Below are positions 7,275 through 15,256 of a DNA stretch of 33,743 bases, piece by piece. This stretch comes from 2-01-FULL-40-42 sp964349415. Its GTDB lineage: Bacteria; Patescibacteriota; Microgenomatia; UBA1406; GWC2-37-13. Numbering within the stretch: position 1 is the stretch's first letter; each line of letters opens with the position of its first letter. Under the pieces are notes generated by a model. It had not been told where the DNA came from, searched no databases, and saw nothing but the letters and a program-made list of their open reading frames with translations. A program made the position numbers and the translations under genes. The stretch covers positions 1 to 33,743 of the forward strand of contig CAYGGJ010000005.1 in NCBI GenBank assembly GCA_964349415.1, given 5' to 3'.

Positions 7275-7688
7275 ATGTCTGAAGATAAGCTCAAGACAAT
7301 ATACAAAGTCGGTCTTGCGCATTTTAAGGATGGAAAAATGCTTATGACCAGAAGTATTGGCAAAGACGTATTTTATTGTGCGGGAGGAAAGTTTGAAGAA
7401 GGAGAGTCTGATATTGAATGTTTGAAGCGAGAAATAAAAGAAGAACTAGGTGTGGAAATGGATGATAAAAGCATAAAGTTTTTGCGGGCCTTCGAGGATG
7501 TGGCACATGGAAAGGTGAACATGAGGGTTAATATAAAAATGTTTTCCGCCGAGTTACTTGGAGAGCCTAGGCCAACACAAGAGATAGAGGAGATACGCTA
7601 TCTGGATTCAGCAGCTGATCCTAAGATTCTTGCGCCAATTGATATTCAAATATTTGCCTGGCTAAAAGAACAAAAATTGATTGACTAA
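7275..7688 (+). CDS. NUDIX hydrolase
   Basis: The 137-residue protein has its own intact Nudix box at about residues 38-60 (GKFEEGE then KREIKEELGV), preceded by VFYCAGG in place of the more usual LPGG. The DKLKTIYKVGLAHFKDGKMLMTRS start resembles short MutT-like NUDIX proteins. Sequence identity to the upstream NUDIX protein is low outside the box, so this is probably not a recent duplication. It likely shares a transcript with the first NUDIX gene and ends 7 bp from the convergent dsbA-like gene. The substrate is unknown; nucleotide-pool cleaning is the general expectation for the family. Confidence 0.85.
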   Translation: MSEDKLKTIYKVGLAHFKDGKMLMTRSIGKDVFYCAGGKFEEGESDIECLKREIKEELGVEMDDKSIKFLRAFEDVAHGKVNMRVNIKMFSAELLGEPRPTQEIEEIRYLDSAADPKILAPIDIQIFAWLKEQKLID

Positions 7689-7695
7689 GAAGAGA

Positions 7696-8478
7696 TTAGT
7701 TTTGTGAGAGAGCTTGGTCGACCGCCTGCTTCATCTGTTCATAAGGGACAGCCCCTTCCACAGTCTGAGTTTTACCTGTCTTTGTATCAAAGACCACGCT
7801 GGTAGGTGTAGCCTGTACACCCTCTTTGGTACCTTGAGCAAGTTGATCCTTTACTTTCTTTTCATACTTTCCTGAATCTACGCATTGCTTTAGAGAAGCA
7901 TCGTTAAGTCCCACTTCTTTTGCGATCCCTGGTAATTGACTTAGCTCTAATTCAGGCATTTTTTCAATTATAGCATCCGTCATTTTCCAAAAAGCATCAT
8001 TCCCGCCTTGCTCTGCTGCACATTCCGCCGCTTCAGCTGATTTTTGTGCTTTAGGGTGAAAACTTAAAGGATAGTGTCGATACACCCATGCAACTTGTCC
8101 AGGGTATTCTTCTAAAAGTTTTGCAATATTTGGATGAGCTGATTTACAGAAAGGACATTCAAGATCCGAGTACTCAACCCAGACCAACCGCGCATCTTTG
8201 GATCCTCTCCAATGGTCGTTTTCATATGAGGGCTTTGCTGCTTTGACATCTGCCGCCTGCTGGGGAAGTTGCGCTTGTCCCGGAACTGCTCCTCCCTGTT
8301 GAAGACTCTTCAATTGAAAGAAAAGATATCCACTAAAGAATGAAACGATGATTAAAAGAATAACAAGAAGTGTTTGAGTGCGGTTTCCCGGGCGTTGCGT
8401 TGTGGCTGCTTGAGATGTATCTCTTCGTGCGGCAGGAGCCTTTTTTGATCTTGAGGATTTGCGAGTCGCTTTGGCCAT
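7696..8478 (-). CDS. Membrane-anchored DsbA-like thiol:disulfide oxidoreductase
   Basis: The 260-residue protein has a basic, Ala/Arg/Lys-rich cytoplasmic N-terminus (about 1-35), one membrane segment (about 36-55), a Gln/Pro/Ala-rich linker, and an extracytoplasmic thioredoxin-fold domain. The active site CPFC is at residues 108-111 in YSDLECPFCKSAH, and the cis-Pro loop is VQATPTS near residue 223. The helical insertion (AAEQGGNDAFWKM) is typical of the DsbA/BdbD-like Thioredoxin_4 group. Such proteins introduce or shuffle disulfides in exported proteins; several surface proteins in this window carry paired cysteines. No DsbB/VKOR partner lies nearby. It has its own near-consensus promoter. 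Confidence 0.9.
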   Translation of the reverse strand: MAKATRKSSRSKKAPAARRDTSQAATTQRPGNRTQTLLVILLIIVSFFSGYLFFQLKSLQQGGAVPGQAQLPQQAADVKAAKPSYENDHWRGSKDARLVWVEYSDLECPFCKSAHPNIAKLLEEYPGQVAWVYRHYPLSFHPKAQKSAEAAECAAEQGGNDAFWKMTDAIIEKMPELELSQLPGIAKEVGLNDASLKQCVDSGKYEKKVKDQLAQGTKEGVQATPTSVVFDTKTGKTQTVEGAVPYEQMKQAVDQALSQN

Positions 8479-8487
8479 ATTCTAGAC

Positions 8488-8516
8488 AATATAAAAGAAT
8501 TGAAATAGAATGTCAA
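8488..8516 (-). promoter_or_regulatory. Promoter of dsbA-like gene (TTGACA-17-TATATT)
   Basis: Minus strand: perfect TTGACA at 8516-8511, a 17-nt spacer, and TATATT at 8493-8488. The ATG at 8478 is 9 nt past the -10, so the predicted leader is about 2-3 nt. The -35 box begins 4 bp after the alaS stop codon. This is the strongest promoter match in the window. Confidence 0.75.
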
Positions 8517-8519
8517 CCC

Positions 8520-10322
8520 TCATTTGGCGTATAAGCGATATAAATTACTACCGATGTTCTCAAATTTATAAATTTTAACCTCGCCGATTTCCTTAGTATT
8601 TGTCACATGTGGTCCTCCACAAAATTCTTTTGAATAAGCTGTTTCCGGCTCATCATCTTTTCCACCGATATAGTAGACTTTTACACGGTCTGGATATTTT
8701 TCTCTGAAAAAAGACCGAGCGCCGATTTTATACGCCTCGTCCTTTGACATGATCTTAAACCTCATGGGAAGTTCATTTTTTACCTTCTCGTTTATTATAT
8801 CTTCGACATCCTTCATCTGTTTCTGATCCGGTTTAAAAGAAGAATAAAAATCAAAACGCAATCGGTCTTTTGTAATATTAGATCCCTCCTGGCGGATATC
8901 ATCACCCAATACATCAAAAAGCGCCTGATGAAGAAGATGCGTAGCGGTGTGGTATTTGAGTACTTGCTCGCTGTGGTCTGCGAGTCCTCCTTTAAATTTT
9001 ACGGTAGAGGAGCTCCTGGACAGATTTTTGTGCCCGTCAAACTCTTTTTTAAATTCAGCATGGTTTATTTTTTGTCCTTTTTCCTCAAAGAGCTCTTCAG
9101 TAATTTCCAGTGGAAAACCATAGGTTTGATATAGGTCAAAAGCCTTTTTCCCGTCAATTTTGCTTATTTTTTCAGCTTCTTTCAAGCCTCTTTCCAAGGT
9201 GCCGCCAAAACGCTTCATTTCATCCTCAATTAAACGGCCGATTTCTTTTTCATCCTTTGAAACATCAAAATAAATATTTCCGTATGTGCCTATTGCCTGA
9301 ACCGCCACATTAGTGAGGGCAGTTGGTTTAAATGCATTCACCAATGAGCGGTATTTAAGAGCCGCCCGCCTCAATAATCTTCTCAAGACATATCCTTGTT
9401 CTTTATTTGACGGCCGCACTCCATCTTTGATCAGGAAGACAGAACCCTTAATATGATCGGCAATGATGCGCATAGCTCTTTTATTTTCTTCATCCTGATA
9501 TTTCTTTCCGGTTTCCATCTCCAGACTTTTTATCATGGGAGTAAACAGATCGGTTGTAAAAAAATCGGAATCATTGTTGCTTGCCGCAAGCTGTCTTTCA
9601 AGGCCGCCGCCGAAGTCGACGTTTTTATTTGGAAGTTGCGATAAGGATCCATCTCCCCCTTTTTTGTATTGGATAAAGACGTTATTGCCGATTTCTGAAA
9701 AACGTCCGCAGTCACAGTTAGGATGACATTCCTTTCCGTACTTAGGATCGTGTGGCGTACCAAAGTCATAAAATACTTCCGAACTGGTTCCTCCGACCTC
9801 TCCAGCCGGCATATTCTTAATTGATCCTGCCCTAGACCACCAGTTTTTTGAGTCATCGTAAAAATGAATTCTATCCTCGGGCATCCCTAGTTTTTTCCAG
9901 ATTCCGGCTGATTCTTCGTCCTTCGAAACTTCACTTGCACCTTTAAATATAGTTACATGCAATTTTTTTTGATCGAGACGTATCTCTTTGGTGAGAAATT
10001 CATAAAACCAGGAAAGTTGATCTTCTTTAAAGTAATCGCCTAAAGACCAGTTTCCCATCATTTCAAAGTGCGTTGTATGACGATTGTCGCCGACCTCCTC
10101 AATATCCTGAGATCTAAAAGAGGGTTGAACATTATAGAGTCTTTTTCCCAAAGGGTGAGGTTCTCCCAGTAAATTGGGAACCAACTGTTGCATTCCCGAT
10201 CCGGTAAATAAGGTGGTGGGATCATTCTGAGGTACAAGAGGAATAGGAGGTACCCATTTATGATCTCGAGATTCCCAGAATTTAGAAAAAAGATCACGTA
10301 GCTCTTGATGAGTGACTTTCAT
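8520..10322 (-). CDS. alaS: Alanyl-tRNA synthetase, short form without C-Ala domain
   Basis: The 600-residue protein charges tRNA-Ala. The class II catalytic domain starts with the usual FWESRDHKWVPPIPLVP and TGSGMQQLVP and continues through FFDFG-type VFYDFGTPHD to FGGGLERQLA. The tRNA-recognition domain includes YVLRRLLRRAALK. The editing domain is present, with HTATHLLH (about 456-463) and CGGPH (about 568-572), so mischarged Ser/Gly can be cleared. The protein ends at ENIGSNLYRLYAK, right after the editing domain. The usual bacterial enzyme is about 850-880 aa, so the oligomerisation/C-Ala region is missing. The stop is followed at once by the next gene's promoter, so this looks like a natural short form rather than a frameshift. 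Confidence 0.95.
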   Translation of the reverse strand: MKVTHQELRDLFSKFWESRDHKWVPPIPLVPQNDPTTLFTGSGMQQLVPNLLGEPHPLGKRLYNVQPSFRSQDIEEVGDNRHTTHFEMMGNWSLGDYFKEDQLSWFYEFLTKEIRLDQKKLHVTIFKGASEVSKDEESAGIWKKLGMPEDRIHFYDDSKNWWSRAGSIKNMPAGEVGGTSSEVFYDFGTPHDPKYGKECHPNCDCGRFSEIGNNVFIQYKKGGDGSLSQLPNKNVDFGGGLERQLAASNNDSDFFTTDLFTPMIKSLEMETGKKYQDEENKRAMRIIADHIKGSVFLIKDGVRPSNKEQGYVLRRLLRRAALKYRSLVNAFKPTALTNVAVQAIGTYGNIYFDVSKDEKEIGRLIEDEMKRFGGTLERGLKEAEKISKIDGKKAFDLYQTYGFPLEITEELFEEKGQKINHAEFKKEFDGHKNLSRSSSTVKFKGGLADHSEQVLKYHTATHLLHQALFDVLGDDIRQEGSNITKDRLRFDFYSSFKPDQKQMKDVEDIINEKVKNELPMRFKIMSKDEAYKIGARSFFREKYPDRVKVYYIGGKDDEPETAYSKEFCGGPHVTNTKEIGEVKIYKFENIGSNLYRLYAK

Positions 10323-10326
10323 AATG

Positions 10327-10339
10327 TAAAATTATAGCA
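10327..10339. promoter_or_regulatory. Overlapping divergent alaS / nnrD -10 boxes
   Basis: For alaS (minus strand), TGCTATAAT at 10339-10331 is a perfect extended -10, with 8 nt to the ATG at 10322. For the plus-strand dehydratase gene, TAAAAT at 10327-10332 is 10 nt before the ATG at 10343. The two hexamers overlap by two bases inside a 20-bp intergenic gap, so the promoters probably compete. Both predict near-leaderless mRNAs. Confidence 0.55.
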
Positions 10340-10342
10340 CGA

Positions 10343-11278
10343 ATGACCATTAAAGCATCCGATCCAAACAGTATAAAACCATTATTAAAAGAACTCTATA
10401 TCCCCCCGGCGGATTCGCATAAAGGGCAGAATGGTAAACTTCTTATAATAGGTGGCTCAAAATTATTTCACGCTGCATCTATCTGGGCAGCCGAGATGGC
10501 TTCACATATGGTTGACATGGTGCATTATTCCTCAATCAAAGAAAACAACGAAATTCTGTCTTCGATCAAAAAAAAGTTCAGAAACGGCATTGTTATCCCA
10601 AGAGCCGCAATAGAAGAATATGTAAAAGAGGACGATGCTGTTCTTGTGGGACCGGGAATGTTAAGAACTGAGAAGAAAATGGTCCCAACCGAAGACTACA
10701 ACATGAAGAAAATAGAAGACTTGGAAGAGATAGAACATGAGGGAATTCAAACGTATTATTTAACAAAGTTCTTGCTTTCAAAATTTCCCGAAAAGAAATT
10801 TATACTTGATGCAGGTTCTCTGCAAATGATGGATCCACAATGGCTTGCAAAAAGGAAAGCGAAAGCTATAGTGGCTCCACACCAAAAAGAATTTATGACG
10901 CTGTTCGGGATCGACGTATCGAAAGTGAACCTAGAAGAAAAAAAGAAGATAGTGCGGGAAACGGCTTCAGAATATAACTGTGTAGTTCTCTTTAAGGGTC
11001 CGACAGATATCATCTCAGATGGCAACGAAACACATCTGGTAGAAGGAGGGAATGCGGGACTTACAAAAGGAGGGAGCGGTGATGTGCTTGCTGCATTGAC
11101 GGCATCATTTAATACCAAAAATAATGGTTTACTAAGCGCGGTCCTCGCTTCATACTTAGTTAAGAGCGCAGCAGAGAAGCTTTTTTTCCAATCAGGATAT
11201 TGGTATAATACTAGTATCGTTATCCAGACAATCCCTGAGATACTTTTTGAATTGTATAAAAACGCCAGGAATGTATGA
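10343..11278 (+). CDS. nnrD: ADP/ATP-dependent NAD(P)H-hydrate dehydratase
   Basis: The 311-residue protein belongs to the ribokinase-like YjeF C-terminal (carbohydrate kinase) family that dehydrates damaged NADHX/NADPHX back to NAD(P)H. Visible motifs are HKGQNGKLLIIGGS near the N-terminus (about 26-39), AVLVGPGM, the ILDAGSLQMM strand, APHQKEF, and the C-terminal anion-hole/catalytic motif GNAGLTKGGSGDVLAAL (about 233-249), equivalent to the canonical GNPGMATGGTGDVL. The epimerase domain (YjeF_N) that is often fused in bacteria is absent. An insertion around residues 108-136 (rich in Lys/Glu/Met) sits after GPGM. It overlaps the next gene by ATGA, so it leads a three-gene operon with two exported proteins. 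Confidence 0.88.
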   Translation: MTIKASDPNSIKPLLKELYIPPADSHKGQNGKLLIIGGSKLFHAASIWAAEMASHMVDMVHYSSIKENNEILSSIKKKFRNGIVIPRAAIEEYVKEDDAVLVGPGMLRTEKKMVPTEDYNMKKIEDLEEIEHEGIQTYYLTKFLLSKFPEKKFILDAGSLQMMDPQWLAKRKAKAIVAPHQKEFMTLFGIDVSKVNLEEKKKIVRETASEYNCVVLFKGPTDIISDGNETHLVEGGNAGLTKGGSGDVLAALTASFNTKNNGLLSAVLASYLVKSAAEKLFFQSGYWYNTSIVIQTIPEILFELYKNARNV

Positions 11279-11700
11279 AAAAAGAAATCGGAATAGCTAT
11301 TATCTTTGGAGTTGTACTGGGACTCATAGTAGCTGCCGTTATGATTTCGCGTATAAGAACTTTAGAAAATAGAAGAGGTTTGCCGGGAGAAGCGCAGATA
11401 TCTCCTGCTATAAAAAATCCCAATGCGAAACTCCAGACTTTAGAAATCACCGAGCCAAAAGATCAGGCAGTTGTTTCCAAAAACAGTGTCCAGATAAAAG
11501 GAAAGACAGTTAAAAATTCTTTGATTGTCATTCAGACGCCCATAAAAGACGTGCTTATAAACAATAAAGACGAATCTTTTTCAGCCAATGTACCCCTGGC
11601 TCTCGGTGAAAATATAATAGTGATTGCATCACATCCAAAAGGTGTTGGGCAAAGTTCGCAAAAGAAAACAATAAAAATTTATTACCTTGACGAGAACTAA
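11275..11700 (+). CDS. Single-pass membrane protein with Ig-like domain
   Basis: Not recognised as a named family. The 141 residues comprise an N-terminal membrane segment (about 6-24: IGIAIIFGVVLGLIVAAVM) followed by a short basic stretch, then an extracytoplasmic beta-rich domain. Its pattern ITEPKDQAVVSKNSVQIKGKT, LINNKDESFSANVPL and GENIIVIAS is that of bacterial Ig-like or glucodextranase-B-like folds (a hazard segment, a motif-exchange segment, then a loop before the last strands). The start ATG overlaps the dehydratase stop (ATGA), and its own stop shares a base with the next start (TAATG). A cell-envelope role is inferred from topology only. Confidence 0.7.
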   Translation: MKKEIGIAIIFGVVLGLIVAAVMISRIRTLENRRGLPGEAQISPAIKNPNAKLQTLEITEPKDQAVVSKNSVQIKGKTVKNSLIVIQTPIKDVLINNKDESFSANVPLALGENIIVIASHPKGVGQSSQKKTIKIYYLDEN

Positions 11701-12380
11701 TGAAAAGACTTAAATTTTTTCTACTATTGACCTTGTTGATATTTTGCACCTCTGTTAGCGCGCAATCTCAGGTAGCAACACCTTCATCTCAGAACAAGGA
11801 CGTACAGTTATTAAAGGATAAATTAGCCGCGAAGGTTGCAGAGCTTACTAAAAAAGAACAGCAGGCCGTTTCGGGAATTGTTTCTGACAATAAAAACAAG
11901 AGGATTTCTATTACATCCGAGGATGGAACTTTGTTTGAGGTAAGAGTAGATGACGTAGTGACTAAGATTTATAACATTGCAGCGGGGGAAAAGGAAGAGA
12001 TTGAATTGATAGAAATAAAAAAAGGAGACTACATAATTGCTTCAGGTCCCATCAGCGACAAAGTTGTAACAGCAAACAATATATATAAGGATGAACAGTT
12101 TTTATTAGGTTCAGGAAATATTACTGAGGTAAATCAGGTGGAGTCAAATCTAAAAATACTCTCATCTGAAAAAGAAACAATAATTCTAGATGTGGAAACA
12201 AGCACGAAGAGATTCTTAGCTGATGTAAAAGCTTTAACTGCAGACGTGGTAACTTTTGCAAAAATAAAAGAAGGCGACACCGTACACTTTGTGGCAAGAA
12301 AGACAGGTAAAGAGCGTGAAAAGAATAGATACACGGTGACGAAGATCCTCATCATTCCACAAGAGTATTTCCACAAATAA
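11700..12380 (+). CDS. Secreted protein of unknown function (DUF5666-like beta domains)
   Basis: The 226-residue product begins with a clear signal peptide (KRLKFFLLLTLLIFCTSVSAQS; cleavage expected after the Ala-Gln region near residue 21). The mature part has a short charged helix (about 35-56), then repeated small beta units: GIVSDNKNKRISITSEDG, IKKGDYIIASGPISDK and IKEGDTVHFVARKTG. The alternation of 'K-GD-I/V' turns resembles DUF5666-type OB-like domains found in exported proteins of candidate phyla; that match is by eye and uncertain. There are no cysteines in the mature part. It is the last gene of the nnrD operon; a TATAAT follows 3 bp after its stop and starts the secA unit. Confidence 0.7.
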   Translation: MKRLKFFLLLTLLIFCTSVSAQSQVATPSSQNKDVQLLKDKLAAKVAELTKKEQQAVSGIVSDNKNKRISITSEDGTLFEVRVDDVVTKIYNIAAGEKEEIELIEIKKGDYIIASGPISDKVVTANNIYKDEQFLLGSGNITEVNQVESNLKILSSEKETIILDVETSTKRFLADVKALTADVVTFAKIKEGDTVHFVARKTGKEREKNRYTVTKILIIPQEYFHK

Positions 12381-12383
12381 GAC

Positions 12384-12389
12384 TATAAT
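12384..12389 (+). promoter_or_regulatory. -10 box of the secA leader RNA
   Basis: A perfect TATAAT 3 bp after the stop of the preceding gene. The expected start point (about 12396-12397) coincides with the first base of the folded element. No recognisable -35 was found at 16-18 bp spacing. Confidence 0.5.
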
Positions 12390-12396
12390 TAGAGTC

Positions 12397-12482
12397 AGGC
12401 TCGATACCAATTTTTTGCCTCCATTGGAGCCGCTTCGCAGATGCGAAGTCCAGAGTCGCAAGGAAATTGGTATCACCTTTTT
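12397..12482 (+). ncRNA. Structured leader RNA / candidate small RNA upstream of secA
   Basis: Not a class I recognise. A perfect 11-bp stem joins GATACCAATTT (12403-12413) to AAATTGGTATC (12464-12474), and AGG (12397-12399) can pair with CCT (12476-12478) outside it. Inside, TTGC (12415-12418) pairs with GCAA (12458-12461), enclosing two hairpins: CTCC-ATT-GGAG (12419-12429) and CTTCGC-AGAT-GCGAAG (12433-12448). The result is a three-way junction of about 75-85 nt ending in TTTTT (12478-12482). An alternative pairing, GGCTC (12398-12402) with GAGCC (12427-12431), could form a switch or pseudoknot. The secA ATG is 5 nt after the T-run and has no Shine-Dalgarno sequence. It could be a secA attenuator/riboswitch-like leader, a terminator of the upstream operon, or an independent sRNA. 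Confidence 0.55.
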
Positions 12483-12487
12483 AACCC

Positions 12488-15256
12488 ATGCTTAAATTTT
12501 TCAAAAATCTTTTAGATTTTAATCAAAAGGAGATCAACCGCTACCAAAAAAAAGTAGATGAAATCAATGCCCTTGAAGACAAGGTCAGAAAACTAAAAGA
12601 CAGTGATTTCAAAGCCGAGACCAAAAAACTAAAAGAACAGATTCAATCAGAAAAGAAGACTTTGGAAGAGGTATTGCCATGGGCATTTGCATTGGTCCGT
12701 GAAGCATCAAGAAGGACTTTGGGCCTGAGACATTTTGACGTTCAGCTTGTCGCAGGTCAGGCTCTCTTTGAAGGAAAGATTACAGAGCAAAAAACAGGAG
12801 AAGGAAAGACACTTTCTGCCACCACAGCTTTATATCTTCACGCCTTAAAGGGTAAGGGTGCACATCTGGTCACAGTAAATGACTATCTGGCCCGGCGTGA
12901 TGCCGGATGGATGGGAGCTGTCTTTCACTTCTTAGGCGTTACAACAGCAGCTATGATTGCGGAGAGTTCCTTTATCTTTGATTCTAAATACAGGGATCCC
13001 GATGCCTCCGACGGAAGACTGGTCCACTTAAAGCCTGTCTCGAGAAAAGAAGCCTATTTGGCCGACATCACCTATGGAATCAATAGTGAATTTGGCTTTG
13101 ATTATCTCAAGGATAATATGGCCACTACATTGGAAGGATTGAATCAGCGCGATTACTCCTTTGCCATCATTGACGAAGCAGATTCGGTACTGATCGACGA
13201 AGCCAGGACTCCTCATATCATCTCTGCCCCGTACGAACAGGATGTCAGCAAATACTATCAATATGCGACGTTGGTCAAACAACTTGATCCAAAAACAGAT
13301 TTCGTGATAGACGAAAAGGCCCGTTCAGCTAACCTTACGGAGGCTGGAATCACAAAGATCGAAAAAACTCTGGGTGTCTCAAACATATATGAAAGCGACT
13401 TTAACACACTCTTTCATATTGAAGCTTCATTAAAAGCTGAGACTTTGTACAAGAATGATAAAGACTACATAGTCCAGAATAACGAGGTCATAATCGTTGA
13501 CGAGTTTACAGGGAGGCTTCTTAAAGGGAGGAGATTTTCAGAGGGTATTCATCAGGCCTTGGAAGCCAAAGAAAATGTAACAATACAAAATGAGTCTAAG
13601 ACGCTCGCAACCATATCTCTTCAGAATTATTTCAGAAAGTATGAAGTGCTTTCGGGTATGACCGGTACAGCTGCCACTGAAGCTGAAGAATTTACTAAAA
13701 TCTATAAAACAGATGTAATAGTAGTTCCCACACACCGCAAGATGATCAGAGAGGATTCGCCGGATATGATCTACAAGACTGAAAAGGGCAAGTTTAATGC
13801 GGTGATAGAGGAGACAATAGAAAACTATAAAAAAGGAAGACCTGTTCTTATCGGTACTACTTCTATAGAAAAAAACGAACTGGTTTCCAAATTGCTCAAG
13901 CAAAAAAATATTCCTCATCAATTACTGAATGCCAAAAATCATGAAGGCGAAGCTCAGATCATTGCCCAGGCAGGAGAAAAAGGAGCGATTACGGTGGCTA
14001 CTAATATGGCGGGTAGGGGAGTCGATATCATCTTGGGAGGAATGCAGCCTGAAGAACCGGAAGTAGCCGGCAAAAAAGAAAAATATAAAAAGGATCTTGC
14101 TGCATGGCAAAAAAAGCATGACGAGGTGATAGGGTTGGGAGGCCTATATGTCATAGGTACTGAAAGGCATGAGTCAAGACGTATTGATAACCAGCTCCGC
14201 GGTAGATCGGGGAGACAAGGGGATCCGGGTCAGACCAGATTTTTTGTGTCTTTAGAAGACGACTTGATGAGAATTTTCGGAGGAGAGCAGATCTCAAAAC
14301 TGATGACATTTTTTAACCTTCCGGAAGACCAGCCTCTCACTCACTCGATGGTGACAAAGGCCATAGAACAGGCACAGGTCAAGGTCGAAGGACACAATTT
14401 TGATATAAGAAAGAGAGTGGTTGAGTATGATGATGTTCTCAACCGTCAACGCGAGATTATTTACGAACTTCGCAGAAAAATATTATTACTTCTCGAAAAA
14501 AACACCAAAGAGTTTAAAGACGTTGTCTATGGAATATTTGACGAGGAAACAAATATTCTCGTAAATAGTCAGATGATTCAGGAGTCAACTGACGACCAGA
14601 AGACTACAGACTTACTTATAAAGGAACTTCAGTTAATACTACCTATTGACGTAAAGAAAGTTAAAGATCTTGTGGTGAAAAAAAACGTTGAGGAGCTTGT
14701 TAATTACATAATTAAAACAATACGGGAAGAATATACTCAAAGAGAAAAGAAACTTACGGAAAAGGTATGGAATGGAGTAGTGCAGTTTGTATTTTTGACG
14801 ACTATTGATATGTATATTACAGAGCATTTGACAGCAATTGCAGATCTACGGGAAGGGATTAACCTGCGTGGATATGCGCAGCTGGACCCATTAGTAGAGT
14901 ATAAAAACGAAGCCTATAAGATGTTTGAGAAGCTGATGGGGGATATAAAGTTTGAGGTAACACGGAGGATCTTTAAAATGGAGGTTCAGACTCACCATCA
15001 CCATCACGAGGAAGAGAAAGAAATTATATTAAATGAACCTGAAATAAAAACTTTTGAAGCCCCCTCCCCTGCCGAAACACATTTAACGACGTCTGAAGAA
15101 AAAGTAGAGAAGCCTTCTAAAGAAACGGAAGAAGAACAGATAATAGAAGGCATTAAGTTTACTCCTCCGGGTACTCCTTCAAAGAAAATTGGTAGAAATG
15201 ATCCTTGCTGGTGTGGCTCCGGCAAAAAGTACAAGAAGTGTCATTATCCTAACTGA
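12488..15256 (+). CDS. secA: Preprotein translocase ATPase SecA
   Basis: The 922-residue motor drives proteins through SecYEG. Nucleotide-binding domain 1 has the Walker A motif TGEGKT (about 103-108), TVNDYLARRD and the DEAD box IDEADS (about 226-231); the pre-protein cross-linking domain follows. NBD2 contains TNMAGRGVDI and GTERHESRRIDNQLRGRSGRQGD (read in two parts). The C-terminal linker is Glu/Thr/Pro-rich and ends in a SEC-C zinc site with Cys907, Cys909, Cys918 and His919 (NDPCWCGSGKKYKKCH). A run of five His (about 836-840) precedes the linker. An insertion around 155-175 (FDSKYRDPDASDG) is longer than in E. coli. It is preceded by the structured leader and overlaps the helicase 3' end by 8 bp. 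Confidence 0.97.
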   Translation: MLKFFKNLLDFNQKEINRYQKKVDEINALEDKVRKLKDSDFKAETKKLKEQIQSEKKTLEEVLPWAFALVREASRRTLGLRHFDVQLVAGQALFEGKITEQKTGEGKTLSATTALYLHALKGKGAHLVTVNDYLARRDAGWMGAVFHFLGVTTAAMIAESSFIFDSKYRDPDASDGRLVHLKPVSRKEAYLADITYGINSEFGFDYLKDNMATTLEGLNQRDYSFAIIDEADSVLIDEARTPHIISAPYEQDVSKYYQYATLVKQLDPKTDFVIDEKARSANLTEAGITKIEKTLGVSNIYESDFNTLFHIEASLKAETLYKNDKDYIVQNNEVIIVDEFTGRLLKGRRFSEGIHQALEAKENVTIQNESKTLATISLQNYFRKYEVLSGMTGTAATEAEEFTKIYKTDVIVVPTHRKMIREDSPDMIYKTEKGKFNAVIEETIENYKKGRPVLIGTTSIEKNELVSKLLKQKNIPHQLLNAKNHEGEAQIIAQAGEKGAITVATNMAGRGVDIILGGMQPEEPEVAGKKEKYKKDLAAWQKKHDEVIGLGGLYVIGTERHESRRIDNQLRGRSGRQGDPGQTRFFVSLEDDLMRIFGGEQISKLMTFFNLPEDQPLTHSMVTKAIEQAQVKVEGHNFDIRKRVVEYDDVLNRQREIIYELRRKILLLLEKNTKEFKDVVYGIFDEETNILVNSQMIQESTDDQKTTDLLIKELQLILPIDVKKVKDLVVKKNVEELVNYIIKTIREEYTQREKKLTEKVWNGVVQFVFLTTIDMYITEHLTAIADLREGINLRGYAQLDPLVEYKNEAYKMFEKLMGDIKFEVTRRIFKMEVQTHHHHHEEEKEIILNEPEIKTFEAPSPAETHLTTSEEKVEKPSKETEEEQIIEGIKFTPPGTPSKKIGRNDPCWCGSGKKYKKCHYPN

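Noticed and set aside
7684..7700. ACTAA/TTAGT inverted repeat followed by TTT between NUDIX and dsbA-like genes
   Set aside because: A 5-bp A/T-rich stem that includes both stop codons is too weak to call a terminator.
12397..12482. secA leader as SRP RNA, tRNA-like element or a known riboswitch
   Set aside because: It lacks the SRP GGAA-loop consensus, any T-loop/anticodon arm, and motifs of the riboswitch classes I can recall (GEMM, ZTP, fluoride, guanidine, THF, glycine).
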